From positions 1,616,501-1,680,500 of the forward strand of contig JARKIP010000065.1 of the NCBI GenBank assembly GCA_029990175.1: a stretch of DNA of 64,000 bases, written 5' to 3'. The translations under genes were made by a program, and so were the position numbers. The stretch comes from Petunia secreta (lineage: Eukaryota; Streptophyta; Magnoliopsida; Solanales; Solanaceae). Each line of letters begins with the position of its first letter. Positions within the stretch are counted from its first letter, which is position 1. Under the pieces are notes generated by a model. The model ran no database searches and had not been told where the DNA came from. It was given only the letters and a program-made list of their open reading frames with translations. This document shows positions 45,621 through 58,098 of the stretch, in pieces.

Positions 45621-47155
45621 TGTGGATTAATGGAAGAACTAGTTGAGTTAGGATAAGGTGCTGAGCTAAGATTGTTTAGGGAGAAAGCTAAGAGAGAAAA
45701 ATATCTGATTATTGGAAATGAAAGTTGGTTACATAGTATCCTAACTAACTCTATTTATAGCTATTAATTAATCTAACAACTTACTCCTCCAACTATCAAT
45801 AATTACACTTTAACACTCTACTTACACACTATGCTACTATCTCCAATACTCCCCCTCAAGCTGGTAGTTATGAAAACATTAAGAACTCCCAGCTTGCACA
45901 TTAGACTCTCATGCTGCATCCTACTGAGCGCCTTGATCATTATGTCTGCCTGTTAATCCTTTGTTCCCAGATGATGTGTTTTGATAAGCCCCCTCTGAAT
46001 TTTTTTTAATGAAGTGACAATCTATTTCTATGTGTTTGGTCCTCTCATGGAATACAGGATTTGCAGCAATCTGCAAAGCTGCCTTACTGTCACAAAATAG
46101 ATCCACTGGTAGCTCCAACCTTTCTCCCAGCTCCTGATACAATCCTGCAATCTATATCACTTCTGCAATAGTGGTAGCCATACTCCTATATTCTGCTTCT
46201 GCAGAGCTTTTTGAAACTGTTGTTTGCTTGTTTGACTTCCATGAAATCAAGGATTCCCCATGCTTAACCATGAAACCAGTTACAGAACTTCTTGTGTTTG
46301 GGCATGATGCCCAATCTGCATCACAAAACACCTCTAACTTATTTATCTTGTGACTGCTCAGGAGAATTCTCAGGCCTGGTTCTCTCTTTACATATCTCAC
46401 CACCTTCAAGGCTGCTTCTAGATGTGACTTCTTTGGCTGTTGCATGAATTGGCTTAGAGTCTGCACTGCAAAGCTTATATCTGGTCTTGTCATTGTTAAA
46501 TACAATAGTCTACCAATTAATCTTTGATAGCTCCCCCTGTCTTCCAATTCTGGATCATCTTTCAATCCAGTCAATTTGTCTAGTTCTATTGTTGTCAGCT
46601 TCACATTAGTATCAAGTGGTGTCCAGAATGGCTTGGCACCACACATGCTCAATTCTTCTATCAATTCAAGGGCATATTTCCTTTGACTCATGAGTATTCC
46701 TTTTTCAGATCTGCTGAACTCAATTCCAAGAAATTATTTCGAGTCACCATGGTCCTTCATCTTGAAGGATGCATGCAACTGCTTCTTTGTTTCTTCAATC
46801 AAGTCCAGGTCATTTCTTGTGACTAACATATCATCCACATATACCAAAATAACTACAATGCTGCTGTTATGTTGTTTAATGAACAGAGAATGGTCTAACT
46901 TGCTTTGAGTGAACTGCATCCTCAGCAAGGCTTGAGTTAGTTTTACATTCCACTGTCGACTAGCTTATTTCAACCATATAGGGATTTGACTAGTCTGCAA
47001 ACTAGAAGAGCCTCCCCCTGCCTAGAAAATCCCTTAGAGAGTGTCATATATACTTCATCAAAGAGATCTCCCTGCAAAAATGCATTGGAAATATCCATTT
47101 GGTCTATGTGCCATCCTGAACCAGCTGCAATAGATAGCACTGATCAGACAGTTAC
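45621..47155 (-). mobile_element. 3' half of a second Ty1/copia element, in the LBD intron
   Basis: On the minus strand: RT, RNase H, polypurine tract CTTGAGGGGGAG (45849-45860) and a 228-bp LTR (45621-45848). The flanking 5-mer on the far side is GATTT (45616-45620). The 5' half is missing here because the Tat-like element inserted at 47155/47156; the remainder should lie beyond that array. Confidence 0.82.
45921..47150 (-). pseudogene. Copia RT and RNase H fragment
   Basis: Reading on the minus strand: QSKLDHSLFIKQ, ILVYVDDMLVTRNDLDLIEE (intact YVDD), FLGIEFSRSEKGILMSQRKY, RLIGRLLYLTMTRPDISFAV, CDADWASCPNTRSSVTGF, SKSSAEAEYRSMA, LFCDSKAALQIAANPVFHER, TKHIEIDCHFI. In-frame stops occur near 46733 and elsewhere, so it is dead. 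The family differs from the copia element at 35370-44008 (YVDDM, MTRPD against TASRPD). Confidence 0.85.
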
Positions 47156-50100
47156 TGTTGACACCCAATTTTGTCCCGAAATTTTCGAATTAATGTCTAA
47201 TTATTTAAATAAGATTAATTTTAAAATTTTAAAATAAAAAAAGTGAATTAATGAGTTTTAAAGGAAAAGACTAAATTTGCAAAATTCCCTCAATCCTATC
47301 CTACCCGCGCAATGATCCTATTGTAGTTAATTATTTTAGGAGGCTAAAGTTGTTCTTGATTTCAAAATCAGCTTATCCGTGCAAGCATATACATATAACA
47401 AAACACGTTCATTCTCCTTTTCAGAACTCAGCTCACGACCCGATACCCATTTCCCCTCTCGACCCGGATCTTCCCTAAATTGAAGCGAAAATTCAAAAAC
47501 CCTGGTCCCCCTCTCCTTCTCCAGCTCAGCAAAATTGCACAAGCTTATCCGTTAGAGACCGTTAGGGTTATTTTGGTCTTGTTCTTTCAAGATTTTACAC
47601 CTGAGAAAACCCTAGAAATTTGGGTATAAGTACTCTGGATAAAAGTTCTTATGAGGAAAGGGGGGCAGCCGTGAATAGAGGTAAGAAAAAGGGGTTCCAG
47701 TTTTTGGTCCTGAGCTCAAAAAGTTGAGGGAAGCAGCCGTTAAGGGGGAAAAGAAGAGTTTTGGAGAGCGGGTTAATGGGGGAATATAGAGAGGAATCGC
47801 GGGGCAGATAAAAGAAGCAGAACATACATCCATATTTTTGTGCTCAGTTTTAATTTGAAAAAATTACATATAGTATTGGTGTTCCTGTTTGGGATTCAAA
47901 GTCGCTTTGCCATCTCGTTTGATCGCTTCTTCGTAAGTCGAGTCGTCGACCTCGCTCGAGTCGACGACCTTGTTCGAGTTGCATTCTTCGAATCCACGCC
48001 CCGGCTCGCTGCATTGAAACGGGTAATAAACTTATACCCTTTACTTCTTCTTTTTTTTCAGTTTCCTTGGTATTTTTATCGACAGTGGAATTCGCTTATA
48101 TAGGCTTGCGATTGATTTTTTTTTAAAGAATAGTGTAATGTATGAGCTGCTTCTTGATGTTTGAGACTTGTTAACCAACTGGAAGTCCCAATCTTCTCAT
48201 TAGTCTGATATTTGTGCATTCATTAGTCCGATATTTGTGCATTCACTGTTAAACATATAGCGACATAGTTAGAATCTTAATGGTTGTAATTAGTTATAAA
48301 GCTTGGTCTGTTCAAGGCATTTTTATTTAGGTTCTCTTGTCGTCTTCTGATTAGTGGTCAGGTTGCTGGTGGGTAGAGGTCTGATGATGCAGGTTTAAGA
48401 GGTTTCAGTTGGTATCTGGGCTGTAGGTTCTGGTCTAGTGCAGTTCCAGTTCATAGGGTGAAATGTTAGGTGTTAAAAGAATAGGTTGGAGCTCTTCTTG
48501 CATTGCTCTGCTCTCTTTGCTTAGCTGGTCTCCCAGTTCATTTCAATGTAAATATCCTGCTATTTCCATCTCCATTTCTATGCTGTTTCAGCTAGTTTGT
48601 TCTCTTTTTGTTTCTTCAATGGTTCCATGTAGAAATCTGTCTAGGGGCCCATTCTAAAACTTTAAGCCTCCATGTCATTTCAGTCAGCTTTAGTTTGATT
48701 TAACCCTGTTTTCAAACCAGTCTCTTTTGGTTCCGTTCCCAGTTTCAGTTTAATGCATTTCATGTTTTCCCTGATGTTCATGTTTGATAATTTGTTTCTT
48801 CCTTCCTATCCTATTAAGATCAGGTCCAAGTCTTGTATGTTTGTTTCCCGTTTCTTGCCTAGTATAGAGTAGTGTAGGATTTTATTTCAGGAGTTTGGTT
48901 AGTTATTGTTGGATGCAGGGAGTAAAGAGGAGATCCGTTATGGAATGTGGGTGCAGCAATAGTGTGGTAGTTGTTAGGTTGCTTAAGTGTTTCTGGTAGT
49001 ATAGGTGTGTATGTGTGCTTGTGTATTTGGGTGTATCGATGCATGTATGTAGATGCTGCAGGTTCTTGGAGAGTGTTCAGGTGGCTTATGGGGATGTAAA
49101 AGGCTGCGAGTTAGTACAGGTTGCGGAGAAATTGGTAGCAGGTGTTTGTAGAGAGTCTAGGATGCTGCAGTTTTTGGGTTTCAGAGGCGTGTGGAGATGT
49201 CTGTGGCCTGGTTATCTGTGTGAGGTGTTGAAAGAATTCATGTGTCGTTTGTTTGTAGCAAGTTTAGTATTAGTAGTATTTCCTTTGCTTCTGGTTGTTC
49301 AGGTAGTGTTAGAAGTAGTTGCTGGAGGCTGTTTTGATGGCCTTAGGTTGGTGTATAGGGGTTGTTTGCATTGGTTTAGGTGGCCTGGTAGTTCAGGCAG
49401 TATGAGAGGGTTCAGAAGAAGAGAGAGGGGGCAGGGCAGGTTCCTTCTTGTTTCTTTGAATTAGTGCAGGATGTTTTGGTTAATGGTCTGGTCCTTACTT
49501 GGTCTTGCAGAATGTAAAACACTAGTACATACTAATTCAAATACAAAGTTTTGCACTTAAATTAATTGTTCTATTTACCTATTGGATTTTATTTTCATGA
49601 AGTTTGCATACCTGAGTTTGTTTCTGGTAAATATTAAATGGTTCTCAAGCTTATCTTTTCTTGGAGTTTGGTAAAGACAAAGACAATGGCTGCCTGTAAT
49701 GATTAGCAAGATTTGAAAATTTTACCTCATTGGAATATTAATTAATCCTCGCTAGCATGTAAAGTTGTGGTATTTTCAAGTTTAAATTCTGATCTTGTTT
49801 GCCTCGAGTGCAATAGTATTAGAGTTAAATATGTATGCTATAGATATGTTTAATTAATCTGCTTTAGGATCAGTAAAGTTGGTAGAGACTTCAAATTTCT
49901 TATATGGTTATTTACTGTTGTAGCATGTTGATGTTAGTGAGATAATCCCACAATTTATAACTTTTGAAATAGCCCTTTTGTTCTTTTACCTTAAAAGCAC
50001 CTTTGGTCTCATTGTTGACTTTACGTTTATGAGATTTCATTAGCTTACTTGTTCCTGTCGTAATATATGCCATTCTAGTGTAAATGCTAATTTTATTTTA

Positions 50101-51212
50101 CTTTGTTTCTTTTACATGGCACGCCTGGGTGTGAGTTTATTTGGGAATCTAGCACCAAGTCAGCCTACGCTACCAAGCTTCGACTCGCATCCACACTATC
50201 TCATCTTTTGCTATCAAATCTGTTTGCTGCACCTATTTACACTCGAGCATATGAAAAGATTTTATCATTGCTCGGCTCTTTGCGTCTCTGGCCTTTTCCG
50301 GGTTCTATCTTTAACTTTACCTTCTTTTTCTTTAGGATATTTATGTAAATAAATTGGTAAAATATTTTATTTATCAATAATATTTGATTGTTTGTATATT
50401 GTTTTACTTTATGTTCATTTCCTTTTATTTTGAAGCCCTTATTTAATTTATTGCAAATCAGGCCATTTAAACAAATGTGTGCAAAATTTCATAATTTTTT
50501 AAAAAAAAAAAACTATGCTTAATAGTGACTATGAGGAAGGACTCCTATCTTATTGATACGAAGTAGTTTCTTTAAAAGGTCAAAATTCATAAAGAAGTTT
50601 TAATTAACTTCTAAATGTCCCGAAACAACTTTGCAAAAAGCGACTTGAAATCTAAGTTCCATCTTATGATGAGACACTCGGGTTTTAAAGTTGAAATTGA
50701 GCAAGTGCCATTTACGCGCTATTACATACGAGTTGGCAAAGAAATTAGGACGATCAAATCGCTCCTTTTTCAAAAGAAAATGCGCCTTTATTTTACTTTA
50801 TTTTATTTTGAAAAAAATATAGTTAAAGCTTTCAAATAAATTATTAAATCTTTTGAAAACTTGCTAAATTTAATTAGTCGAATTAAGTAATAGTTCAATT
50901 AATTATTTTTAGGAAAAAAACGCATAAATAGTACTTGCAAATATTTTAGAAACCTGTCGGATTAACCGTTTTTAACGGAATTTCGAAAGTGCCTTAAAAC
51001 CCTTCTTTCGAAATTAGCAAAACCTCTTACCTTTAGAATCTCTGAAAGAAAGACCGTCTTTTTATAAGAAATGGAGTTTTGCACGCATTTGTTTATTTGG
51101 TTCCCTGTTTTTCCTTAAATTGGGTGGCGACTCCAAAAACTCCAAAAGAGTTAGTCCATCCTGTCGATATTCCGGAATTTATCCTTTTCGGGGTAATTTT
51201 TGGGGTTCAACA
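47156..51212 (+). repeat. First LTR of the Tat-like element
   Basis: 4.06 kb, no convincing gene. The ORFs it contains (for example 49015-49464) recur in the second LTR as part of the repeat. Confidence 0.85.
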
Positions 51213-51215
51213 GCA

Positions 51216-51233
51216 TGGCGACTCCGCTGGGGA
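51216..51233 (+). other. Primer binding site of the Tat-like element
   Basis: TGGCGACTCCGCTGGGGA three bases after the LTR. It is not the initiator-Met type used by the other elements here; the tRNA was not determined. Confidence 0.75.
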
Positions 51234-52928
51234 TCAATAAAGGTTTTGACCATAAAGGCTTCCAATTATTTGCAACTAGCATGTCTAATTTATTTGCTTT
51301 CCTATATATGTTTGTTTGGTTTGCCTTATAAAGCATGTATTATATTTATTTGTGCATAGTCTGCATTCCGTTCATATTTCCTCCCTCATGGAGCCTGTCA
51401 ATTCTCTTTCATCTCCTCGATTTCATCACGGGGGGCCCGCGTGACGGGCAATAATACAGGAAGGGCATTGCCCTTCCTAAGTCTTTGAATTTCTTTCGTG
51501 TCACCAAAGTTAGTTGGGATATGGTTTGCCTGGTTTTGTCATGGCCGGTTTTACTGGTTTATGGGGCCAGGTTTATCCCGCATAGGTCGAATCAGCCTCA
51601 ACCGTTAACCCACTCTTAGACGGAGCTTTCAGGAGCATGCATGCATTTACACCTTAGTCTGGACCCGGTCCTTGGTACCGCCTCCATAGTTAGGAAACCG
51701 CCTTTACGTCAACGGGTTCTTGAAACATAATGACAATGCATATTATGTGTTGTGTGATAACGAGACCTCAGTCCTAACCATGTTTTGAGCAAAATCAGAT
51801 TTGGAATTTTGTCTCCTATGTTGTCTTTTAGGTTAGAAAATGGAAGAATTTAGCAGAATTAAGATCATAGACAGAATTGCAGTTTGGGGAAAGTTAGGCA
51901 GATTTGATTGGTTTGTGTTTTGGAGAGGGTATGGTGTAGTGAGATCTAAGAGGCGAAGCCCCTAGTATCTTTGAAAGGATCAGTGGGGTCCCTCTCGTGA
52001 ATGGCTTTGCGTGTGTGCAGGCCTGTGTTGACTGTCTAGCTGCATTCATGATAATTGAAGTATGCTTGTCGCATACTAGGAGAGTGAAGCCCCTATGTCT
52101 ATAAACGACCAATGGGGTCCCTCCTTGAAGACCTGTGCGGTCTTGGCTACCTAGGAAACTGAGAGGCTTGATCAAAGCCGAAGACCAGTGAGGAGCCCTA
52201 TGAACAAGGTCTGTGAGCCTTGCAAACCTAGGAAGCTGAGAGGCTTGTCCAAAGCCAAGGACCAGTGAGGTTTTATTTGTAAAAGGTCAATTGGAAGCTT
52301 TTATGATTTGCAGTCTGGCATTGTGAAGGCAGTTGGAAATTTCAACCTGGATGTTGTGAATAATTGGGAGTTGTGTTTGGAGGAGTGTGGATGTTTACAA
52401 AAGGTGTATGGGGATTGTTTAAGGTTTTAGGCGTTTGGTTTTAGAATTTTGTGCAAATGTTGTGAAAAGCATGAGCTGTGTTGGAATTTCGAGTTGATAC
52501 CAACTTTTTGAAGGCAGTTGGGATAACGGAATTGCAGTGTGAAGGCGGAGAGATGATTGTTATCAATTATTGTTATTGTTGCTTACTCTAAATCTGAATT
52601 GCTCAGAACTGGCATGAACTATTTTTCGTTACCACTTATTTGCGCGATTAGGCTTACCTCTAGCACAAAGAGGTACCTTACAGGGTAGGACACGCCCGCA
52701 TTTTCATTTACGCTCAACTAATTGTGATTGTCACATGTCAAACTTGTTTATAATGAAAAGTGCTACGTGACGCGCGCTACGTGATTGTGTGCAATTATGC
52801 CAATGATCTGGAAACTAACATAGTTACCTTTTGATTTTTTTCCTTTTGTTTTGATTATCCCCCAAAAGAGAGTTTGATTCGTGTTGACTCCCGAGTTGGT
52901 GAAGCGTCTAATCCAAAGTGAAGCAAAA
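51234..52928 (+). other. Leader of the Tat-like element
   Basis: 1.7 kb without a recognised gene. At 51948-52280 short repeated blocks occur: GAAGCCCCTA...CAGTGGGGTCCCTC twice, then CTGAGAGGCTTG...GACCAGTGAGG twice. Confidence 0.7.
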
Positions 52929-54218
52929 ATGACTGATTTGACTAATGATCAGACTGGTATCCCTGCATCTTCTAATGAGCAAGCAGTTGATGTTCCTGAT
53001 GAACAAATTGCTAGAATGGCTAAGCAGATTGAGTGTATGCAAGCTGAACTAGACAGAATGAAAGGGTCGAGCCACCAAAACGCGCCAGCCGGACTATCAA
53101 TTCTGAATCCCAATGTTGAAACTGCCAATCCGAACACACCTTTAAATTCCAGTGTCATTCATATGCCTGCACCAGTTAACAACATCCCAAATGCATTCAT
53201 TAACCAGAACAACTTGCCTCACTATCAATATTTACTTGCCAAAGATACTCCTCGTCCTCCACAATCCAAAGCACCTATTTCTATGGCTGTTGCTCCTCAA
53301 AATGCCAATGATCCAAGACAAGAATATCCTGAAGCCCAATACTATGAGCATGACCCCAATGGCAAGAACGTGGATTTAACTAACTATGTGCCACAAAGTG
53401 AAATGCCCGTAACCGTGAAAAAGCGGGGAAGGACAGTTGAGCAAGGGGAGATAATCCAAACGATGAAAATCATGCAGCAATCCATTAAGGATTTGCAAGT
53501 GTCTAGAGGGCGTCAAAGCATCTTCTACCGCAATCTTTATCTATACCCTGATGTTACTCTTCCTCCCGGGTTTAAAGTGCCAAAATTTGATATGTATGAT
53601 GGTCATAGTGACCCATTTGTTCATTTGACCAAATATATCAACCGAATGAGGGTTGCGGGAGGTAAAGAGGAACTTCTGATGGCCTTCTTCAGTCATAGTC
53701 TAGAAGGTATTGCTGCTGAATGGTTTTCAAGACAGGATATAAGCAAGTGGCGTGAGTTTGATGACATAGCCAATGATTTTACAAAGCAGTTTGAGTACAA
53801 TATCGAGGTGGCTCCTGACCTTATAACCTTGTCCAATCTGAAGAAGAAACCAACAGAAACCTTTAGGGAATACGCACTGAGATGGAGAGAACAGGCTGGA
53901 AGGGTGCAACCACCAATGACTGAGAAAGACATGGTGAAGTACTTCATCAGAGCTCAAAATGATTCTTATTACATGCACTTGCTCCCTATGATGGGTAAAC
54001 CCTATTCTGAACTTCTTATGATGGGAGAAATGGTTGAAGAAGGGATTAAGACGGGGAGAATTGTAAGTTTTGCTACAGCGAAAGCAACTGCGCAAGCCAT
54101 CCAGACTGGTTTGGGAAATTTAGAGGAAAAAGAGAAGGAAGTTGGCATTATTACTACCAAGAACTCATTATCCCAGCTTATTCACCAAAGCAATCAACAT
54201 CCAGGCTACAATGATTAA
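52929..54218 (+). CDS. Gag of the Tat-like element
   Basis: Open from ATG 52929 (MTDLTNDQTG) to TAA 54216-54218, 429 codons. The open frame extends upstream to 52881 without an ATG. A coiled-coil-like start (IARMAKQIECMQAELDRMKG) is followed by a Pro/Asn-rich stretch and the retrotransposon gag domain from about residue 215: PPGFKVPKFDMYDGHSDPF, HLTKYINRMRVAGG, EGIAAEWFSRQDISKWREFD, TLSNLKKKPTETFREYALRW, MVKYFIRAQNDSYYMHLLPM. Gag would make the particle around element RNA. The frame looks intact, so the protein may still be made. Confidence 0.85.
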   Translation: MTDLTNDQTGIPASSNEQAVDVPDEQIARMAKQIECMQAELDRMKGSSHQNAPAGLSILNPNVETANPNTPLNSSVIHMPAPVNNIPNAFINQNNLPHYQYLLAKDTPRPPQSKAPISMAVAPQNANDPRQEYPEAQYYEHDPNGKNVDLTNYVPQSEMPVTVKKRGRTVEQGEIIQTMKIMQQSIKDLQVSRGRQSIFYRNLYLYPDVTLPPGFKVPKFDMYDGHSDPFVHLTKYINRMRVAGGKEELLMAFFSHSLEGIAAEWFSRQDISKWREFDDIANDFTKQFEYNIEVAPDLITLSNLKKKPTETFREYALRWREQAGRVQPPMTEKDMVKYFIRAQNDSYYMHLLPMMGKPYSELLMMGEMVEEGIKTGRIVSFATAKATAQAIQTGLGNLEEKEKEVGIITTKNSLSQLIHQSNQHPGYND

Positions 54219-54771
54219 GCCGTTTACTACCAGCAATCATTTGGCCACCAATCAGAAATTACCAATCCCCAAGTCCGCACTTTTCAAAATCGCCTAGCTG
54301 TACAAAAGCCACGCGCTAATCCTGTCAAGAAGACATATAAAACCTACACTCCTTTAGCGGAACCTTACAGTCAGCTTTATGAAAGGCTAAGGGCAGCTGG
54401 AGTGATTCACCCTATTGCTGATGCGACACCTAATCCTCTTCCGAAATGGTTCGATGGAACCAAACATTGTGCCTATCATTCCAGGGCATGACACTGAAAA
54501 TTGCCATAGTCTAAAAAGTGCCGTCGAAACTCTAATCCAAGAAGATTCGATTCAACTCATTGGGAATACACCTGCTAATAATAACCCTTTGTTAGATGAT
54601 GAGCATGGCATACACTTGATATCAGTTGATGAGGCTGAAAAGGGGACCATTGGGATCCCAAAGAGCCAAAAAACAAAGAAGAGCTCTCGAACTTACAAAG
54701 TCGGGAGGACCAAAAGCTTTCAACACAGAGGACAAATCAAGACAAACCCAAACTGGGGCAGATTTTATTGA
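54219..54771 (+). pseudogene. Gag 3' part with zinc-knuckle-like motif, broken
   Basis: After the gag stop, pieces in shifting frames continue the usual protein: LYERLRAAGVIHPI, PNPLPKWFDG, KHCAYHS, then GHDTENCHSLKSAVETLIQE and DEHGIHLISVDEAE. The cysteine-histidine motif is split by a frameshift near 54485. Coding similarity then stops with no protease or RT following. Confidence 0.7.
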
Positions 54772-54894
54772 AGAAATTTTGGTTGCCAAAGAAGATAAAG
54801 TAAATGCCTAGCCAATATCATATCAAGAACAATCAAGAGATACTACATCCGACAAGCGGCAAAATCAGTCTTTTCATTTCAATGTATTTTTTAT

Positions 54895-55290
54895 GTAATG
54901 CGAACTACGCGTAACTTGATTCCCAGGGCTGGGATACGTAAGCAACTCACATAGAGCTCGGTTACACTAGCATAGGAATCCCATATTTCCTCATTTATGT
55001 AATTTTGAACTACTTTTGGTCTGATTCCTGGAATGGCAACAGGATAAGTAAGCAATCCACATCGGACTCGATCAGATTATTGTAATGCTTTAGGTGTGTT
55101 TATCTTTGATGATGTAATTCCGAACTACGCATCTGGGCAGATGTGTAGGCGTTCCAATTCGGATTCGGCTTCGTACTTAGATTGCCATATTCCCTAAAGC
55201 TTTATGTACTGCAGAACTACGCACGGTCTGATTCGCAAGGAGGGATACGTAGGCGCTCTCAAGGGCTCGACTCTATAATATTAAAATTTT
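54895..55290. repeat. About 100-bp tandem motif, GAACTACGC...GGGATACGTAGGC
   Basis: Four degenerate copies begin near 54901, 55006, 55111 and 55213, each with GAACTAC, CTGATTC-like text and ATACGTAGGC-like text at similar spacing. A fifth copy is at 57906-57985, near the 3' LTR. Function unknown. Confidence 0.7.
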
Positions 55291-55299
55291 AGTTTCCCC

Positions 55300-55425
55300 C
55301 CTAAAAGCCAACTGGGGCAAATTTTGCAAAATAAGTTGAAATTTGAAAGATAGTAACTGGGGCAGATTTTGCAAAGTGAGTTGAAGGCGTAAAGATCATA
55401 ACTGGGGCAGATTTTGCAAAAGCCG
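55300..55425. repeat. AACTGGGGCA repeats
   Basis: AACTGGGGCARATTTTGCAA occurs three times about 45 bases apart (near 55309, 55350, 55399). Shorter AACTGGGGCA copies lie near 54751 and 57729. Confidence 0.75.
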
Positions 55426-56149
55426 TATTGCTTGACAAAGATAAATTGGCGAAGTTTCGAGAGTTATTTTGAGGGATAATGCAGAATTGCAAAGATAAAG
55501 GACGTTCAATATATGTCACCATCTGAAATACGACAGAGTTCATTAGCCAAGTCTCAAAAGATGGATTACAAATCTAGGCAGACTGAGAAAAGGAAGCAGT
55601 TGCAGGATGAAGGCTCGAGTCAGCATGAATCAAACGCTTCACCCTCCCTCTCAAAACTAACAATTTTTCTTTGAGTGCAGGAATTCTCAAACGCAGCAAA
55701 ATGAGGAAAATTTGCAACCATTTTGTCATACACATTGGACAATGTTGCCAAGATAATCAACCGAGATTGGAAGCGTTATTTGATTCATCGCATACGCGAG
55801 ACGATTTTATTTTTCCCTCTATTTTGCCCTTGCTTAATCAAAACCTTATTGCTTTATTAACAACTTTACTTTACTCTTTGCAGGAATTAAGCATTAACTT
55901 CAGTTTTACTCAAGAGCAACACTCAACCCTTTATGACGTCATCAAATATAAGCCGGACGGCTTAAACTCTTGCTTTACACCTCCTTTATCTTTGACATTT
56001 TCATGTTTATATGAATTTAATGAAAACTTTATTTTGCAGGCCATTTATTTTACAAGTATCAACATCAAGTCTATTGGTGACAACCGAAGACATCACTTTA
56101 TTGTCATTATTTACCATAGACAACCGGTGATATTATTTTGACAAAATTG

Positions 56150-57390
56150 TTATCAAAACTTGTCATAGACACTTGATTGAGGTATCATTGGTACCGCAAA
56201 CCATCAAGGATGTTATTATCAAAGACATGACTTTTTATATTGGATCCATCGTACACAATCGATGGTATTATTTCAATGGCCTTCTATTTTAGATCTACTG
56301 TATACAACCGATGATATTATTTCAATGGCTTTCTATATTGTAATCATCGCACAGAATCGATGGCATTATTCAAATGACTTTCAATATTGGAATCATCGTA
56401 TACAATCGGTGGTATTATTCCAATGACCTTATTATATTTGATCAATCATATACCATTGGTGATATTATTCTAATGGCTTTCTTCTATTGGATCCATCATA
56501 TATAATTGGTGTTTATATCGGATTAATCGTATGCAATCGGTTTTATTATCTCAACGGGTTTATTATAATAGTTTTATAATCCAGTCTATCGTATACAACC
56601 GAAGAAGCTACTTCATCAAGTCTACTGTGTACAATCAGAGACTCTTATTATGAAGTCTACCATAAACAATCGGAGACATCACATTTACCAAGTTTACCGT
56701 AGACAATCGGAGGCGTGGTTCTTTAATAAGTTTATCATATACAATCGAAGACATTATTGTTGAAGCCTATCGTAGACAATCGAAGGCCTTATCATTGAAG
56801 CCTACCATAGACAATTGGGGGCCTCATTATGAAGTCTATCGTAAACAATCGAAGACGTCATTATCCTTTAAAGCCTACCATAAACAATTGGAGGCCTTTT
56901 ATGAAGCCTATCGTAGACAATCGAAGGCGCTATTGTTATGAAGCCTACCGTAAACAATCGGGGGCCTCATTATGAAGTCTATCGTAAACAATCGAAGACG
57001 TCATTATCATTTAAAGCCTTCCATAAACAATTGGAGGTCTTTTTATGAAGCCTATCGCAGACAGTCGAAGGCGCTATTGTTATGAAGCCTACCATAAACA
57101 ATTGGAGGCCTTAATATGAAGTCTATCGTAAACAATCGAAGACGTCATCATCATTTAAAGCCTTCCATAAACAATTGGAGGCCTTTTGATGAAGCCTATC
57201 GCAGACAATCGAAGGCGCTATGGTTATGAAGCCTACCATAAACAATTGGAGGCCTTATTATGAAGTCTAACATTAACAGGCAAAGACGTCATTATTATGA
57301 AGCTTACCATAGACAATTGGAGGCCTATCGTAGACAATCGAAGGCGCTATTGTTATGAATCCTACCATAGACAACTGGAGACTCGATCAT
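56150..57390. repeat. Minisatellite upstream of the 3' LTR of the Tat-like element
   Basis: First part (56150-56590): units of about 50 bp with CATCGTATACAATCGATGGT and ATTATTCCAATGGC. Second part (56590-57390): more than twenty units of 35-40 bp with AAGCCTATCGTAGACAATCG then AAGGCGCTATTGTTATG. Tandem repeats in this position are known in Tat/Ogre elements. No coding. Confidence 0.85.
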
Positions 57391-58084
57391 GAGTCATTGC
57401 CGAAAGGCGGCATTTTTATCCTTATATTTTATTTAAGTCTACTTTATGTTTCTATGGATTGAAGTCCTTTATTATTTTATTTTCAGTGTACCAATGGCCC
57501 TGAAGTCATCTTGCCTCACAAAGCCGGATTTCTTCTAGTTGATTGGAGACGAGCTTGTCATTGACATTGAAACCAGCATCTACAAATTTTATTCATTATC
57601 TATTTCTTACTCCATTTATTAAGTCTTATTTGCAGTTACGCGCTTGCCGTTTGTCGAGTTTATTACAGGATATTAGCAGTACCGCAGCAGCATTTGGAGC
57701 ATAACGTGGAACTCTTTCTTAGCAGTGAACTGGGGCAATCGTTGATATGAGCTAGACTCGTCAACGAGGATCTGAAGAATCGCACTCGAACAAGCAAGTC
57801 TATCCTAATATTTCATTTCGGATTAGAGCGTCAGTTTGAATTCTTTCCTATTCGTGCGTCTTTTTCAATCCATCGTGCCAGTTTTCGTGTCTAAGTATCG
57901 TTGAACTGCATATGGCCTGATTCTCTTTCAGCCCGAGATATGTAGGCAACTCGGAAACCGGAGTTCGGTCATGCCCATAAGCCTCGCACTTTGGTCCTTG
58001 GAATCAAAATACTTGGCTTTCTCGTGACAAAATTGGTTTCTCGTCAACTTCTTTACCCTAAAAACTCTTTCATCATTTTCCGGG

Positions 58085-58098
58085 TAAAGAGGGGCAGC
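58085..58098 (+). other. Polypurine tract of the Tat-like element
   Basis: TAAAGAGGGGCAGC directly before TGTTGACACC. Confidence 0.75.

Noticed and set aside
49015..49464. 149-codon ORF, repeated at 59959-60408
   Set aside because: It lies inside both LTR copies of the Tat-like element, with no recognised domain. Its repetition reflects the LTR, not gene conservation.
55671..56141. 156-codon ORF in the Tat-like internal region
   Set aside because: No ATG-context, domain or composition support. It overlaps the beginning of the minisatellite and reads as low-complexity non-coding text.
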